Positions 33,934 to 42,746 of a stretch of 64,000 nt of DNA are shown here, piece by piece (positions within the stretch are counted from its first letter, which is position 1; each line of letters begins with the position of its first letter). The translations under genes were made by a program, and so were the position numbers. The notes beneath the pieces are model-generated. The model was not told the DNA's origin. It searched no databases and saw only the letters and a program-made list of their open reading frames with translations. This stretch comes from JAVVTR01 sp036653535 (GTDB lineage Bacteria; Bacteroidota; Bacteroidia; Bacteroidales; P3), in assembly GCA_036653535.1 (NCBI GenBank), contig JAVVTR010000008.1, positions 1 through 64,000 on the forward strand. The letters are read 5' to 3'.

Positions 33934-34368
33934 CTATGATCTTACCACTTGAGCGGAAATATACCGTTTTTGACTATCATCCGTACAGATATCCACTCTG
34001 ACATATTTATCAGGCAAAATAGGTTCTACTATTTCCGACCATTCTAAAAAACAATAGGATCCGCTGAAAAAATATTCATCGCATCCTATATCCATTGCCT
34101 CCTCCAAGTTTTTTAGCCGATAAAAATCAAAATGAAACACAGGACCCTTATCTTGGGTCTTATACTCATTCACAATAGCAAAAGTGGGACTTAACACCCT
34201 ATCTAATACTCCTAACTCCACGCCCAAAGCCTTAATAAAGGTTGTTTTTCCAGCACCCATAGGAGCGAAAAAAGCAAATAGCTTTTCTTCGGGAAAAGTT
34301 GCTAATAATTTTTGCGCAAGCGGAGGAAGATCTTCGGGACTCTCCGCCGTAAAACTAAAGATTTCCAT
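33934..34368 (-). CDS. tsaE: TsaE, tRNA t6A37 threonylcarbamoyl transfer ATPase
   Basis: 144 residues from the ATG at 34368. Walker A is FAPMGAGKTTFIKAL; SPTFAIVNEY and FHFDFYRL are the usual following motifs, and FLEWSE is near the end. TsaE works with TsaB and TsaD to put threonylcarbamoyl on A37 of ANN-reading tRNAs such as the tRNA-Lys in this window. It starts 4 bp after the porX stop, a pairing I know from other Bacteroidota. Confidence 0.93.
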   Translation of the reverse strand: MEIFSFTAESPEDLPPLAQKLLATFPEEKLFAFFAPMGAGKTTFIKALGVELGVLDRVLSPTFAIVNEYKTQDKGPVFHFDFYRLKNLEEAMDIGCDEYFFSGSYCFLEWSEIVEPILPDKYVRVDICTDDSQKRYISAQVVRS

Positions 34369-34372
34369 TTGA

Positions 34373-35929
34373 TTATTTAGGTTGTAATACGGCATAAGGA
34401 ACCGCTATTTCCTCTAAAGAAATACCGCCATGCTGAATCGTATTTTTATAATAAGTTACGTATTGATTGTAGTTATTGGGGTACACAAAGAAATCATTTT
34501 GTCTACAAAATATAAAGGAAGAGGTTATATTTACTTTGGGTAAAAAAGCATCTCCGGGATTACGCACACAAAAAACTTCTTTGGAATCAAATTCCATATT
34601 GCGACCTACTTTATATCGCAAATTTACACTGGTTTCCCTATCGCCTTTCACTCTTACAGGATTGGTAATTCGAACAGAACCGTGATCGGTAGTTATAACC
34701 ACAATAGCCCGTTTCCCAACTAAATTTTTAACCAATTCCATTAAGGGGGAATGTTCAAACCAGGAACCAACCATAGATCTATACGAGGCATCGTCCCCAG
34801 CCATTTCTCTTAATAGCTCTATTTCTGTACTGGCATGAGAAAGCATATCTATAAAGTTGTAAATAACGACATTTAATGGCGTATTCATCATCTTGGGCAG
34901 ATAATCTATCATTTTCATCCCATAGGACTGATTTAAGACCTTGTTGAAAGTAAATTTTGTGTCTTTCCCAAAACGTTTTAAACACTCATTCAATAAGTCT
35001 TTTTCATTTTGATTTTTATGTTCGGTTGCATCTTCGCTTACCCAATATTGCGGATATTTTTTTTCTATTTCCGTAGGCAATAAACCAGCAAACATACTAT
35101 TGCGAGCGTAATGTGTGACAGAGGGCAAAATGCTCATATACATCTCATCACTAATTACTTTCATATAAGGATCTAATTTCGACTGTATCACTTTCCAATG
35201 ATCGTATCGCAAATTATCTATTACAATAAAAAAAACAGGGACCTCATCATTTAACAATGGGAAAAGGCGTTGGCGCAACAAAGTGTGCGACATCTCAAAT
35301 TCGTCCTTTCCTTTATTTCCTTTAATAAAATCTAAATAATTATTTTCTATATATTTAGAAAACAAAAGATTGGCCTCTTCTTTTTGATTTCTTAAAATCT
35401 CTATTAAGCCTTCGTCTCCATTTTTACTTAATTCTATATCCCAATAAACCAGTTTTTTATAAACTTCTTCCCATTCTTTGAAAGTTAAATTAGCAGAAAG
35501 TCCAGCTCCAATACTGCGAAACTCCTGCTGATAAGACATGCTCGACTTTTCGCTTTCTAAACGTCTCGACTCCAACTGTTTTTTTATAGTTAATAAAATT
35601 TGACCTGGATTTACTGGTTTTATTAGATAATCCGATATTTTAGCTCCAAGAGCTTCGTCCATAATACACTCTTCTTCGCTTTTTGTAACCATAACTACAG
35701 GTAAGGATGGAAAAAGCTCCTTTATTCTAGAAAGGGTTTCTAAACCAGATATACCTGGCATTTGTTCATCTAAAAAAACAATATCTACACTCTCTGCTTT
35801 TAATATATCAACCGCATCCCCCCCATTATTAATGGTAATTACATCATAACCTTTCGCCTGAAGAAACATCACATGTGGTTTTAACAAATCAATCTCATCG
35901 TCTACCCACAATACTTTTATTTTATCCAT
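34373..35929 (-). CDS. porX: PorX, T9SS response regulator with PglZ-type domain
   Basis: 518 residues. Residues 1-120 are a CheY-like receiver with acidic D10-D11 and phosphoacceptor D54 (FLDEQMPG), the Thr in VTKSE and Lys in YLIKP. After a helical linker comes a PglZ/alkaline-phosphatase-fold domain (IDNLRYDHWKVI, SVTHYARNSMFAG, TTDHGSVRI). This receiver-PglZ pairing is characteristic of PorX, which with the kinase PorY controls por secretion genes in Porphyromonas. The ATG at 35929 follows a -7 box at 35967-35960. It heads a six-gene minus-strand operon, and the T9SS structural genes lie about 10 kb away. Confidence 0.93.
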   Translation of the reverse strand: MDKIKVLWVDDEIDLLKPHVMFLQAKGYDVITINNGGDAVDILKAESVDIVFLDEQMPGISGLETLSRIKELFPSLPVVMVTKSEEECIMDEALGAKISDYLIKPVNPGQILLTIKKQLESRRLESEKSSMSYQQEFRSIGAGLSANLTFKEWEEVYKKLVYWDIELSKNGDEGLIEILRNQKEEANLLFSKYIENNYLDFIKGNKGKDEFEMSHTLLRQRLFPLLNDEVPVFFIVIDNLRYDHWKVIQSKLDPYMKVISDEMYMSILPSVTHYARNSMFAGLLPTEIEKKYPQYWVSEDATEHKNQNEKDLLNECLKRFGKDTKFTFNKVLNQSYGMKMIDYLPKMMNTPLNVVIYNFIDMLSHASTEIELLREMAGDDASYRSMVGSWFEHSPLMELVKNLVGKRAIVVITTDHGSVRITNPVRVKGDRETSVNLRYKVGRNMEFDSKEVFCVRNPGDAFLPKVNITSSFIFCRQNDFFVYPNNYNQYVTYYKNTIQHGGISLEEIAVPYAVLQPK

Positions 35930-35959
35930 ATATTTTCCCTTATTCTTAATTTTAAAGTC

Positions 35960-35967
35960 CAAATATA
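35960..35967 (-). promoter_or_regulatory. -7 box of the porX operon
   Basis: TATATTTG on the minus strand, 30 bp before the porX ATG. Confidence 0.55.
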
Positions 35968-36187
35968 CTATATTTTTTACGTATTTGTTATAGAAGCAGT
36001 CTTCTTTTTTCGTGGGAATTTACATGCCATGTTTCTAAATTGCTTTTTGCCATATCCAAAAACTATAGGTAAATTTGTAAATTGTACCGCTTTTAGAAAA
36101 TTATATCGCTTTTTAGAAAAAAAAAGGCTATGTAGCCAAGCATAATTTAGCATAGCTATATTCTCAAAATAAATGGATAGTTTTAAG

Positions 36188-37405
36188 ATGAACAAACAAA
36201 AACTGATCAATGATCCCGTCTTAGGTTTCGTTAATATACCCAACGATTTAACTTTCGATATTATAAGTCATCCCTATTTTCAGCGTCTTCATCATATTGT
36301 ACAAATGGGACTGTCGTTTTTGGTCTATCCCGGAGCCGTACATACTCGATTCAACCACACCATAGGTTGTATGCATCTTATGAAAGAAGCCTTAGATACG
36401 CTTCAAAAAAAAGGCATAGAAATTACAGAGGAAGAAAAAAATGGTGCTTATATTGCCATTTTACTCCATGATATTGGGCATGGTCCATTTTCTCACGTGT
36501 TGGAGCACCAAATTCTACCTACCATTACCCACGAAGAAGTATCCGTTCTTTTTATGGAAAGTTTAAATACGGAATTTGGAGGACGCCTACAAACAGCCCT
36601 CTCCATTTTTAAGGATGAATATCCAAAACCTTTTTTACACCAATTAATTTCCGGACAATTAGATGTAGACCGATTAGACTACCTAAACCGAGACAGCTTT
36701 TATACCGGAGTGCAAGAAGGTACGGTAGGAACAGAAAGAATTATCAAAATGCTCAACGTACATGAAGGTAATTTGGTAGTAGAAGAAAAAGGAATTTATT
36801 CTATAGAGAAATTTGTGCTTTCAAGAAGGCTAATGTTTTGGCAAGTTTACTTACATAAAACATCGGTATGTGCCGAACAAATGCTTATTCATATTTTAAA
36901 AAGAGCCAAAGAATTAATTTCACAAGGAGAAAAAATTTTTTCCACCCCAGCTCTCTTTCCTTTTCTTTCTAACCAATATACTAAAGATGAATTTACCACG
37001 AACCCCAATCTTTTGTCGGCTTTTGCACGCTTAGACGATCATGATATTTGGATATGCCTGAAAGCTTGGGCTTTAGACTCCGACCCTATTCTTAGTTTAC
37101 TATCTAAACAATTATATTCCAGGAATTTATTTTGTGCAGAATTGCAAAACACCAACTTTGACTTAGCATACATTAGTGCGATAAAACAAAAAGCAAAATC
37201 CATCTACTCCCTTTCTCCTACCACTTTATCGTATTTTGTATACGAAAAAGATTTGACCCCAAAAACATACAATCCCCAAGGAGGCGGAATTAATATTCTC
37301 AAAAAAAATGGCAGCATTGTAGATATAACCGATGTTTCCGAATTATTGGATCAGCATTTCGTAACCAAATTAGACGTAAAACATCTACTCTGTTATCCCA
37401 AATAA
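36188..37405 (+). CDS. HD-domain phosphohydrolase (dGTPase/SAMHD1-like)
   Basis: 405 residues from the ATG at 36188. The N-terminal NDPVLGFVNIPND is followed by HTRFNHTIGCMHLM and ILLHDIGHGPFSH, the HD metal-binding motif, then SGQLDVDRLDYLNRDSFYTG, the region that contains the conserved Asp. These mark the HD superfamily group that includes dNTP triphosphohydrolases. Substrate unknown for this subfamily. Divergent from porX. A C-terminal helical part (about 250-405) varies between members. Confidence 0.85.
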   Translation: MNKQKLINDPVLGFVNIPNDLTFDIISHPYFQRLHHIVQMGLSFLVYPGAVHTRFNHTIGCMHLMKEALDTLQKKGIEITEEEKNGAYIAILLHDIGHGPFSHVLEHQILPTITHEEVSVLFMESLNTEFGGRLQTALSIFKDEYPKPFLHQLISGQLDVDRLDYLNRDSFYTGVQEGTVGTERIIKMLNVHEGNLVVEEKGIYSIEKFVLSRRLMFWQVYLHKTSVCAEQMLIHILKRAKELISQGEKIFSTPALFPFLSNQYTKDEFTTNPNLLSAFARLDDHDIWICLKAWALDSDPILSLLSKQLYSRNLFCAELQNTNFDLAYISAIKQKAKSIYSLSPTTLSYFVYEKDLTPKTYNPQGGGINILKKNGSIVDITDVSELLDQHFVTKLDVKHLLCYPK

Positions 37406-37491
37406 AGCGAAAAAACGTTACAAAATAACTTATAAACCTCGTTCGTTAACAAATTTAAGCAACATTTAAGGCTTTTAATCGTTTTTAGATG

Positions 37492-37499
37492 TACTTTTG
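37492..37499 (+). promoter_or_regulatory. -7 box of lpxD
   Basis: TACTTTTG, 19 bp before the lpxD ATG. Confidence 0.6.
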
Positions 37500-37517
37500 T
37501 AATCTAAATTTTAGATT

Positions 37518-38549
37518 ATGTTAGAATTTACTCTTTCTCAAATTGCCGAAATTCTCGGTGGAAAAGTGGACGGTGATCCCAACAAGAAAGTTTATACGCT
37601 TTGTAAAATCGAAGAAGGGTGTGATGGAGGATTAAGTTTTTTATCGAATCCCCAATACACTCCTTATGTTTACACAAGCAAGGCTACAGCCATTATTGTT
37701 AATGCCGATTTTAAAGCAGAAAATCCATTAACGACCTCCTTAATTCGGGTAGAGGATTCTTATCAAGCCTTTGCTCGCTTATTGTCTTTCTACAATGAGC
37801 ACACCATGCCTAAAACCGGAATCTCCGAATTCGCTTTTATTGCTTCGGATGCGGTTATTGGAAAAAATGTATATATCGGTGAATTTGCCGTTATTAGTTC
37901 CGGTGCGGTTATTGGAGATGATGCAAAAATTTTCCCTCAATGTTATATAGGGAACCAAACACAAATTGGAGAACATTCCATATTGTATGCAGGAGTAAAA
38001 GTATATCCCGATAATAAAATAGGAAAAAATTGTGTTCTTCATGCTGGAGCAGTTATAGGAGCGGATGGTTTCGGCTTTGCCCCCAACAACGGCACATACA
38101 ATAAAATTCCTCAAATTGGAAATGTAATACTACAAGACAATGTAGAAATTGGGGCAAACACTTGTGTAGATAAGGCTACCTTAGGTTCCACTATTGTAGA
38201 AGAAGGGGTTAAATTAGATAATCTTATTCAAATCGGACATAATGTGGTAATAGGAAAAAATACCGTAATGGCTGCCCAAGGAGGTATTGCAGGCTCCACC
38301 AAAATAGGAGAAAATTGTATGATAGGGGGGCAGGTAGGAGTAACCGGACACGTCCATATTGCCAATGGGGTTATGTTAGGAGCCCAATGCGGAGTTACCG
38401 GGTCTGTAAACCGCGAAAACACTGTCCTTCTTGGTTCCCCATCTTTAGATGTGTCCACTTTTCGTCGCTCCAGTGTACATTTTAAAAATTTAGAAAAAAT
38501 AGTTCAACGCATAGAAAACTTAGAAAAAAAACTTGGAGAACAAAAATAA
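37518..38549 (+). CDS. lpxD: LpxD, UDP-3-O-acylglucosamine N-acyltransferase
   Basis: 343 residues. An N-terminal uridine-binding domain (LSQIAEILGGKVDGDP, LSFLSNPQYTPYVY) leads into many hexapeptide repeats that form the left-handed beta-helix. The catalytic His is in IQIGHNVVIGKN near residue 240. The C-terminal helix is LEKIVQRIENLEKKL. It adds the N-linked 3-hydroxyacyl chain of lipid A, so the organism makes LPS. Other lpx genes are not adjacent. truB starts inside its last codons. Confidence 0.95.
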   Translation: MLEFTLSQIAEILGGKVDGDPNKKVYTLCKIEEGCDGGLSFLSNPQYTPYVYTSKATAIIVNADFKAENPLTTSLIRVEDSYQAFARLLSFYNEHTMPKTGISEFAFIASDAVIGKNVYIGEFAVISSGAVIGDDAKIFPQCYIGNQTQIGEHSILYAGVKVYPDNKIGKNCVLHAGAVIGADGFGFAPNNGTYNKIPQIGNVILQDNVEIGANTCVDKATLGSTIVEEGVKLDNLIQIGHNVVIGKNTVMAAQGGIAGSTKIGENCMIGGQVGVTGHVHIANGVMLGAQCGVTGSVNRENTVLLGSPSLDVSTFRRSSVHFKNLEKIVQRIENLEKKLGEQK

Positions 38550-39228
38550 CGATAGTCCATGTCATGCATTAGTTGCGGGGCAAACCATTTTAATAGATAA
38601 GCCTTACACTTGGACCTCTTTCGATGTGGTAAGCAAAGTACGTAATTGGGCCCGAAAAGAAAGTGGTGAAAAAAAGATAAAAGTGGGACACGCTGGTACC
38701 TTAGATCCTTTGGCCACTGGATTGCTTATTATTTGTACAGGAAAATTTACCAAAAGCATAAGTTCTATACAAGAATTATCTAAAGAATATATCGGTACAT
38801 TTACCTTAGGAGCAAGCACCCAAAGTTACGATTTAGAAACAGAAATTACTCCTGGTGGTACTTATCAGCATTTAAATTCTTCCCATTTTGCCAATGCCAT
38901 TCAAAAATTAACAGGAGAAATCCTGCAAATTCCACCTGTTTTTTCAGCAGTAAAAGTAGATGGAAAGCGCGCCTATGAATATGCCCGCAAAAAAGAAGAG
39001 TTAAAACTCTTACCAAAATCTATTCACATCTACGAATTTGAATTAACTCGCATTGCTTTACCAGAAATTGATTTTCGTGTTGTTTGCAGTAAAGGCACCT
39101 ATATACGATCCTTGGCCAAAGATTTTGGAGAAATTTTAGGCTGTGGTGCTTATTTATCGGCACTCCGACGTACCCGCATAGGAGAATATCTCGTTGAAAA
39201 TGCTATCAATGTGCGAGATATAATATAG
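38533..39228 (+). CDS. truB: TruB, tRNA pseudouridine-55 synthase
   Basis: 231 residues. GHAGTLDPLATGLL holds the catalytic Asp, followed by KEYIGTFTLGASTQSYD, QIPPVFSAVKVDGKRAYEYAR and CSKGTYIRSLAKDFGE, all diagnostic of TruB. There is no ATG before the conserved part; the frame starts with a TTG at 38533, 17 bp inside lpxD, so translation is likely coupled to lpxD. It is short for the family because the C-terminal PUA-like domain is missing, as in several Bacteroidota proteins. Confidence 0.92.
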   Translation: MENKNNDSPCHALVAGQTILIDKPYTWTSFDVVSKVRNWARKESGEKKIKVGHAGTLDPLATGLLIICTGKFTKSISSIQELSKEYIGTFTLGASTQSYDLETEITPGGTYQHLNSSHFANAIQKLTGEILQIPPVFSAVKVDGKRAYEYARKKEELKLLPKSIHIYEFELTRIALPEIDFRVVCSKGTYIRSLAKDFGEILGCGAYLSALRRTRIGEYLVENAINVRDII

Positions 39229-39229
39229 A

Positions 39230-39261
39230 TTTGGGATCTAAACTTTTTTTTTGTACCTTTG
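39230..39261 (+). promoter_or_regulatory. Promoter of queA
   Basis: TTTG at 39230-39233 and TACCTTTG at 39254-39261, 20 bp apart, about 31 bp before the ATG at 39293. Confidence 0.65.
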
Positions 39262-39292
39262 CGGGCTTTACAAACCGCTAAATTCTTTGATT

Positions 39293-40348
39293 ATGAAGCT
39301 ATCACAATTCAATTACCACCTTCCCAAGGAATTAATTGCCGATCATCCCACCTTAAATAGGGATGATTGTAAACTTTTAGTGATTGATCGTAAAAAACAA
39401 AAGATAGAACACAAAGTCTTTAAAGATATTTTAAAATATTTTGACGAGGGAGACGTTTTTATCATGAATGATACTCGCGTTTTTCCGGCACGCTTATCGG
39501 GCGAAAAAGAGAAAACAGGGGCTCAAATCACTGTTTTTTTACTCCGAGAACTAAACAAAGAATCTCTCTTATGGGATGTTTATGTGGATCCTGCACGCAA
39601 AATTCGTATAGGCAATAAACTTTATTTTGGAGATAATGACGAATTAGTTGCTGAAGTGATAGATAACACAACCTCTCGCGGTCGGACTCTTCGTTTTCTA
39701 TACGATGGATCCTACGAAAATTTCAAAGCTCTTATTTATAAATTAGGAAAAACACCTCTTCCTGATCATATTTTAAAAGTAAGAGATATAGAACCGGAAG
39801 ATCAAGAAAGATATCAAACTGTTTTTTCTGCAACAGAGGGTGCTGTAATGGCTCCTACTGCAGGTTTACACTTCAGTAAAAACTTACTGAAACGTATGGA
39901 AATCAAAGGAATAAACACTTCTTTTCTTACTTTACATTGCGGCTTAGGAAATATTAGAAGTATTGATGTAGAAGATCTTACAAAGCACAAAGTAGATTCC
40001 GAAGAACTACATATCCCGGAAATTACTGCCCAAATGGTAAATACAGCAAAAGAAAATCACAAAAGGGTTTGTGCTGTAGGAACCACCGCCATGAAAGGTA
40101 TTGAAAGTTCCGTTTCTATTGGTGGATTTCTTAAATCTTACGATGGTTGGACAAATAAGTTTATTTTTCCTCCTTACGATTTTAGTGTAGCGAATTCTAT
40201 GATTACTAATTTTCACACGCCTTATTCCTCCTTGCTTATGTTAGTTTGTGCTTTTGGGGGCTACGATTTGGTGATGCAAGCATACAAAGAAGCTATTGAG
40301 AAAAAATATCGCTTTTTAACTTTCGGCGATGCCATGCTTATCTTATAA
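39293..40348 (+). CDS. queA: QueA, S-adenosylmethionine:tRNA ribosyltransferase-isomerase
   Basis: 351 residues. FNYHLPKELIADHP, MNDTRVFPARL, YQTVFSATEGAVMAPTAGLHFS, FLTLHCGLGNIRS and the C-terminal FHTPYSSLLMLVCAFGG are QueA hallmarks. The enzyme moves the ribosyl part of SAM onto preQ1 at tRNA position 34 to give epoxyqueuosine. Its targets are GUN-anticodon tRNAs such as the tRNA-Asp in this window. The ATG at 39293 gives the standard start. The last 20 bp overlap ispD. Confidence 0.95.
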   Translation: MKLSQFNYHLPKELIADHPTLNRDDCKLLVIDRKKQKIEHKVFKDILKYFDEGDVFIMNDTRVFPARLSGEKEKTGAQITVFLLRELNKESLLWDVYVDPARKIRIGNKLYFGDNDELVAEVIDNTTSRGRTLRFLYDGSYENFKALIYKLGKTPLPDHILKVRDIEPEDQERYQTVFSATEGAVMAPTAGLHFSKNLLKRMEIKGINTSFLTLHCGLGNIRSIDVEDLTKHKVDSEELHIPEITAQMVNTAKENHKRVCAVGTTAMKGIESSVSIGGFLKSYDGWTNKFIFPPYDFSVANSMITNFHTPYSSLLMLVCAFGGYDLVMQAYKEAIEKKYRFLTFGDAMLIL

Positions 40349-41066
40349 ATCGCTACCTGCTTATGCAGTTTTAGTAGCTGGTGGTCAAGGTCTTCGTATG
40401 AACCAAGATAGACCAAAGCAATTTTTGTTCCTAAACGAAAAGCCTATTTTATTGCACACCTTTGAGCGTTTCTATCGTTCTAAGTTATTCTCTAAAATTG
40501 TAATAGTGATATCCTCTTCTCAGAAAAATTATTGGATAGAGACGTGTAAAGCATACGATTGGTTAGAAAATAGAGACTTTATTTTAGCCAATGGAGGTGA
40601 TTCTCGTTTTGATTCTGTATATGCTGGCCTTCAAATTCTACCATCCCAAGACGAAGCATTAGTAGCAGTCCACGATGGTATTCGTTTATTTGTTTCTACA
40701 GAATTTATATCCCAATGTTTAGAACAAGCCTATCTTTATCAAAATGCCATTCCTTGCACTATCCCTGTAGAAAGTTTTCGATATATGAACTCCGATTCAG
40801 ATATGGAAAAACAATCGCATACCATAAATCGTAATTTAGTTAGAAGTATCCAAACTCCGCAATGCAGCTATTTTTCCGTACTAAAAAATGCTTTTGAACA
40901 AGCAAAAAAGGAATTGGATTATCCAGATATATTTACCGATGAAGCTTCCGTATTAGAACATACTGGAAACAACATACATCTTTGTTCCGGTTTACCACAA
41001 AATATAAAAATAACGCAATCTTTCGATTTGATTATGGCCGAATATTTGCTAAATCAAGGATATTAA
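40329..41066 (+). CDS. ispD: IspD, 2-C-methyl-D-erythritol 4-phosphate cytidylyltransferase
   Basis: 245 residues. The CTP-binding loop AVLVAGGQGLRM-NQDRPKQF and AVHDGIR match the family, and SIQTPQCSYFSVL and FTDEASVLE are present downstream. It makes CDP-ME in the MEP isoprenoid pathway. The start ATG lies 20 bp inside queA, and its stop codon shares a base with the ruvC start (TAATG), so queA-ispD-ruvC form one translationally coupled unit. Confidence 0.92.
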   Translation: MPCLSYKSLPAYAVLVAGGQGLRMNQDRPKQFLFLNEKPILLHTFERFYRSKLFSKIVIVISSSQKNYWIETCKAYDWLENRDFILANGGDSRFDSVYAGLQILPSQDEALVAVHDGIRLFVSTEFISQCLEQAYLYQNAIPCTIPVESFRYMNSDSDMEKQSHTINRNLVRSIQTPQCSYFSVLKNAFEQAKKELDYPDIFTDEASVLEHTGNNIHLCSGLPQNIKITQSFDLIMAEYLLNQGY

Positions 41067-41635
41067 TGGAACTCATTGATAAAATAATATTGGGTATTGA
41101 TCCGGGCACTATGGTTATGGGTTATGGTCTTATTCTTCAACAGGGCCATAAGTTATCTTTCATAGATATGGGGGTTCTTAATTTAAGAAAAGAGTTGGAT
41201 CCCTTAATGAAATTAAAAAATATTCATGCAGAAATAGAAAGACTTATTGCACAATATCACCCTAATTGTATGGCGATAGAATCGTCTTTCTACGGAAAAA
41301 ATGTACAATCCCTTATCAAATTAGGTCGTGCACAAGGGGTTGCTATAGCTGTAGCAATGAAATTAAATTTAGAGGTTTTTGAATATGCTCCACTGAGAAT
41401 AAAACAATCTATCACCGGTAATGGCAATGCATCCAAAGAACAAGTATGTGATATGCTTTTTCGTTTGCTGAATTTACAAAAAGAGAAACCAAAATACTTA
41501 GATGCTACCGATGCTTTAGGTGCCGCTTTCTGCCACGGATTACAAAATCAAACAAATTTAAATAGAAGCGGTGGCAAGACTTCCTCTTCCTCTTGGAAAA
41601 ACTTTTTATCTCAAAATCCGGATAGAATAAAATAA
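41066..41635 (+). CDS. ruvC: RuvC, Holliday junction resolvase
   Basis: 189 residues from the ATG at 41066. The RNase H-like fold shows the acidic residues in ILGIDPGTMVMGYG, AIESSFYGKNVQSLIKLG (Glu) and DATDALGAAFCHG (late Asp pair). The enzyme cleaves four-way junctions with RuvAB. An upstream in-frame extension from 40982 lies inside ispD and is not conserved. A serine- and asparagine-rich tail follows the catalytic core. Confidence 0.95.
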   Translation: MELIDKIILGIDPGTMVMGYGLILQQGHKLSFIDMGVLNLRKELDPLMKLKNIHAEIERLIAQYHPNCMAIESSFYGKNVQSLIKLGRAQGVAIAVAMKLNLEVFEYAPLRIKQSITGNGNASKEQVCDMLFRLLNLQKEKPKYLDATDALGAAFCHGLQNQTNLNRSGGKTSSSSWKNFLSQNPDRIK

Positions 41636-41687
41636 ATGGAATATTTCACCCCTTATTTGGACTTCTAAATTGTGAACCTTTTCCCAA

Positions 41688-42089
41688 TTAAAGAGCTTGA
41701 AAAACGGCACTAATCTCCTTAGCTATCTTCTCTAAGTCCGCTTGGCTTAACTTCAACTTTTCTTTCTTAAAATCTATATCATTCACTCCATGAATAGGCA
41801 CCAAATGTATGTGAGCATGGGGAACCTCCAATCCTATCACACTCATTCCAATTTTAGGAGCCGGACACACTTGTATAATTGCTTTAGCCACTTTTTTAGC
41901 AAAAGCCATAAGCCCACCCAAGTCTTCGTCCGTCATATCAAAAATATAATCTATTTCTGTCTTAGGAACTACTAAGGTATGCCCCTTTGCTAAAGGCGAA
42001 ATATCCAAAAAAGCAAAATACCTATCACTTTCCGCAACTTTATAGCAAGGAATTTCTCCGGCTATAATTTTTGAAAAAATACTGGCCAT
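41688..42089 (-). CDS. HIT family nucleotide-binding hydrolase
   Basis: 133 residues: IFSKIIAGEIPCYKV at the start, FLDISPLAKGHTLVVPK in the middle, and the histidine triad PHAHIHLVPI near residue 95. These proteins hydrolyse nucleotide phosphoramidates and similar compounds. The gene begins just after greA ends (1-bp gap), so the two form a minus-strand pair. Confidence 0.93.
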   Translation of the reverse strand: MASIFSKIIAGEIPCYKVAESDRYFAFLDISPLAKGHTLVVPKTEIDYIFDMTDEDLGGLMAFAKKVAKAIIQVCPAPKIGMSVIGLEVPHAHIHLVPIHGVNDIDFKKEKLKLSQADLEKIAKEISAVFQAL

Positions 42090-42090
42090 T

Positions 42091-42564
42091 TTATCGTGTT
42101 ATTTCTGTTATTTCAAAAGGAATAGTACCCGCAGGAACCGTTATATCTACCTTGTCTCCCAATTTTTTCCCCAACAATCCTTGAGAAATAGGAGAACTAA
42201 CAGAAATCTTTCCCATCTTCAAATCTGCCTCATTCTCTGGAACCAAAGTATATTTCATAATGCTTCCATTTTTCAAATTCTTAATTCTTACCGTGGAAAG
42301 TAGTAATACCTTAGACGAATCTAATTTCGACTCATCTAATATTCTTGCATTAGCAACTTCTTGCTGTAATTTGGCAATTTTTAATTCGCATAAACCCTGA
42401 GCCTCTTTAGCCGCATCATATTCTGCATTTTCCGACAAATCGCCTTTATCTCGAGCTTCTGCTATTTGCCGAGAAATACTCGGTCTTTCTACTCGTATCA
42501 GGTGCTCTAATTCGTCGCTAAGCTTTTGCAATCCTTCTTTACTGTAGTACTTGATTGTTGCCAT
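42091..42564 (-). CDS. greA: GreA, transcription elongation factor
   Basis: 157 residues. The N-terminal coiled coil starts YYSKEGLQKLSDELEHL, carries the acidic tip around DLSENAEYDAAKE that enters the polymerase secondary channel, and leads to the C-terminal FKBP-like domain (SVSSPISQGLLGKKLGD and IPFEITEI). It rescues backtracked RNA polymerase by stimulating transcript cleavage. It has its own promoter and a hairpin in its leader. Confidence 0.95.
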   Translation of the reverse strand: MATIKYYSKEGLQKLSDELEHLIRVERPSISRQIAEARDKGDLSENAEYDAAKEAQGLCELKIAKLQQEVANARILDESKLDSSKVLLLSTVRIKNLKNGSIMKYTLVPENEADLKMGKISVSSPISQGLLGKKLGDKVDITVPAGTIPFEITEITR

Positions 42565-42620
42565 TTCCCATTGATTTTAGCCACTTTGCTACTAAAACAA
42601 AGTCGACATTTATAAATACA

Positions 42621-42677
42621 AAAAGACCCTTCTAACGAAAGGGCCTTTATTTTTATTGGTATAGTGGTGCAAAGTTA
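42621..42677 (-). promoter_or_regulatory. greA promoter followed by a terminator-like leader hairpin
   Basis: The minus-strand -7 box TAACTTTG (42677-42670) predicts a start near 42664. A hairpin follows at about 42652-42621: AAAGGCCCTT pairs with AAGGGTCTTT with one mismatch, then a short T-run. The hairpin therefore lies downstream of the greA promoter and 57 bp ahead of the greA ATG (42564). It can end both the upstream gene's transcript and part of the greA transcripts. Confidence 0.5.
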
Positions 42678-42746
42678 CACCTTTTTTCTATATAAAAAAA
42701 ATAGTGCTTTTGAATGTATTTTTCTTAAGCTTTTATGAATTTAGTC

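Noticed and set aside
35977..36243. Minus-strand 88-codon frame between porX and the HD gene
   Set aside because: Overlaps the divergent promoter region and the start of the HD hydrolase gene; no known motif.
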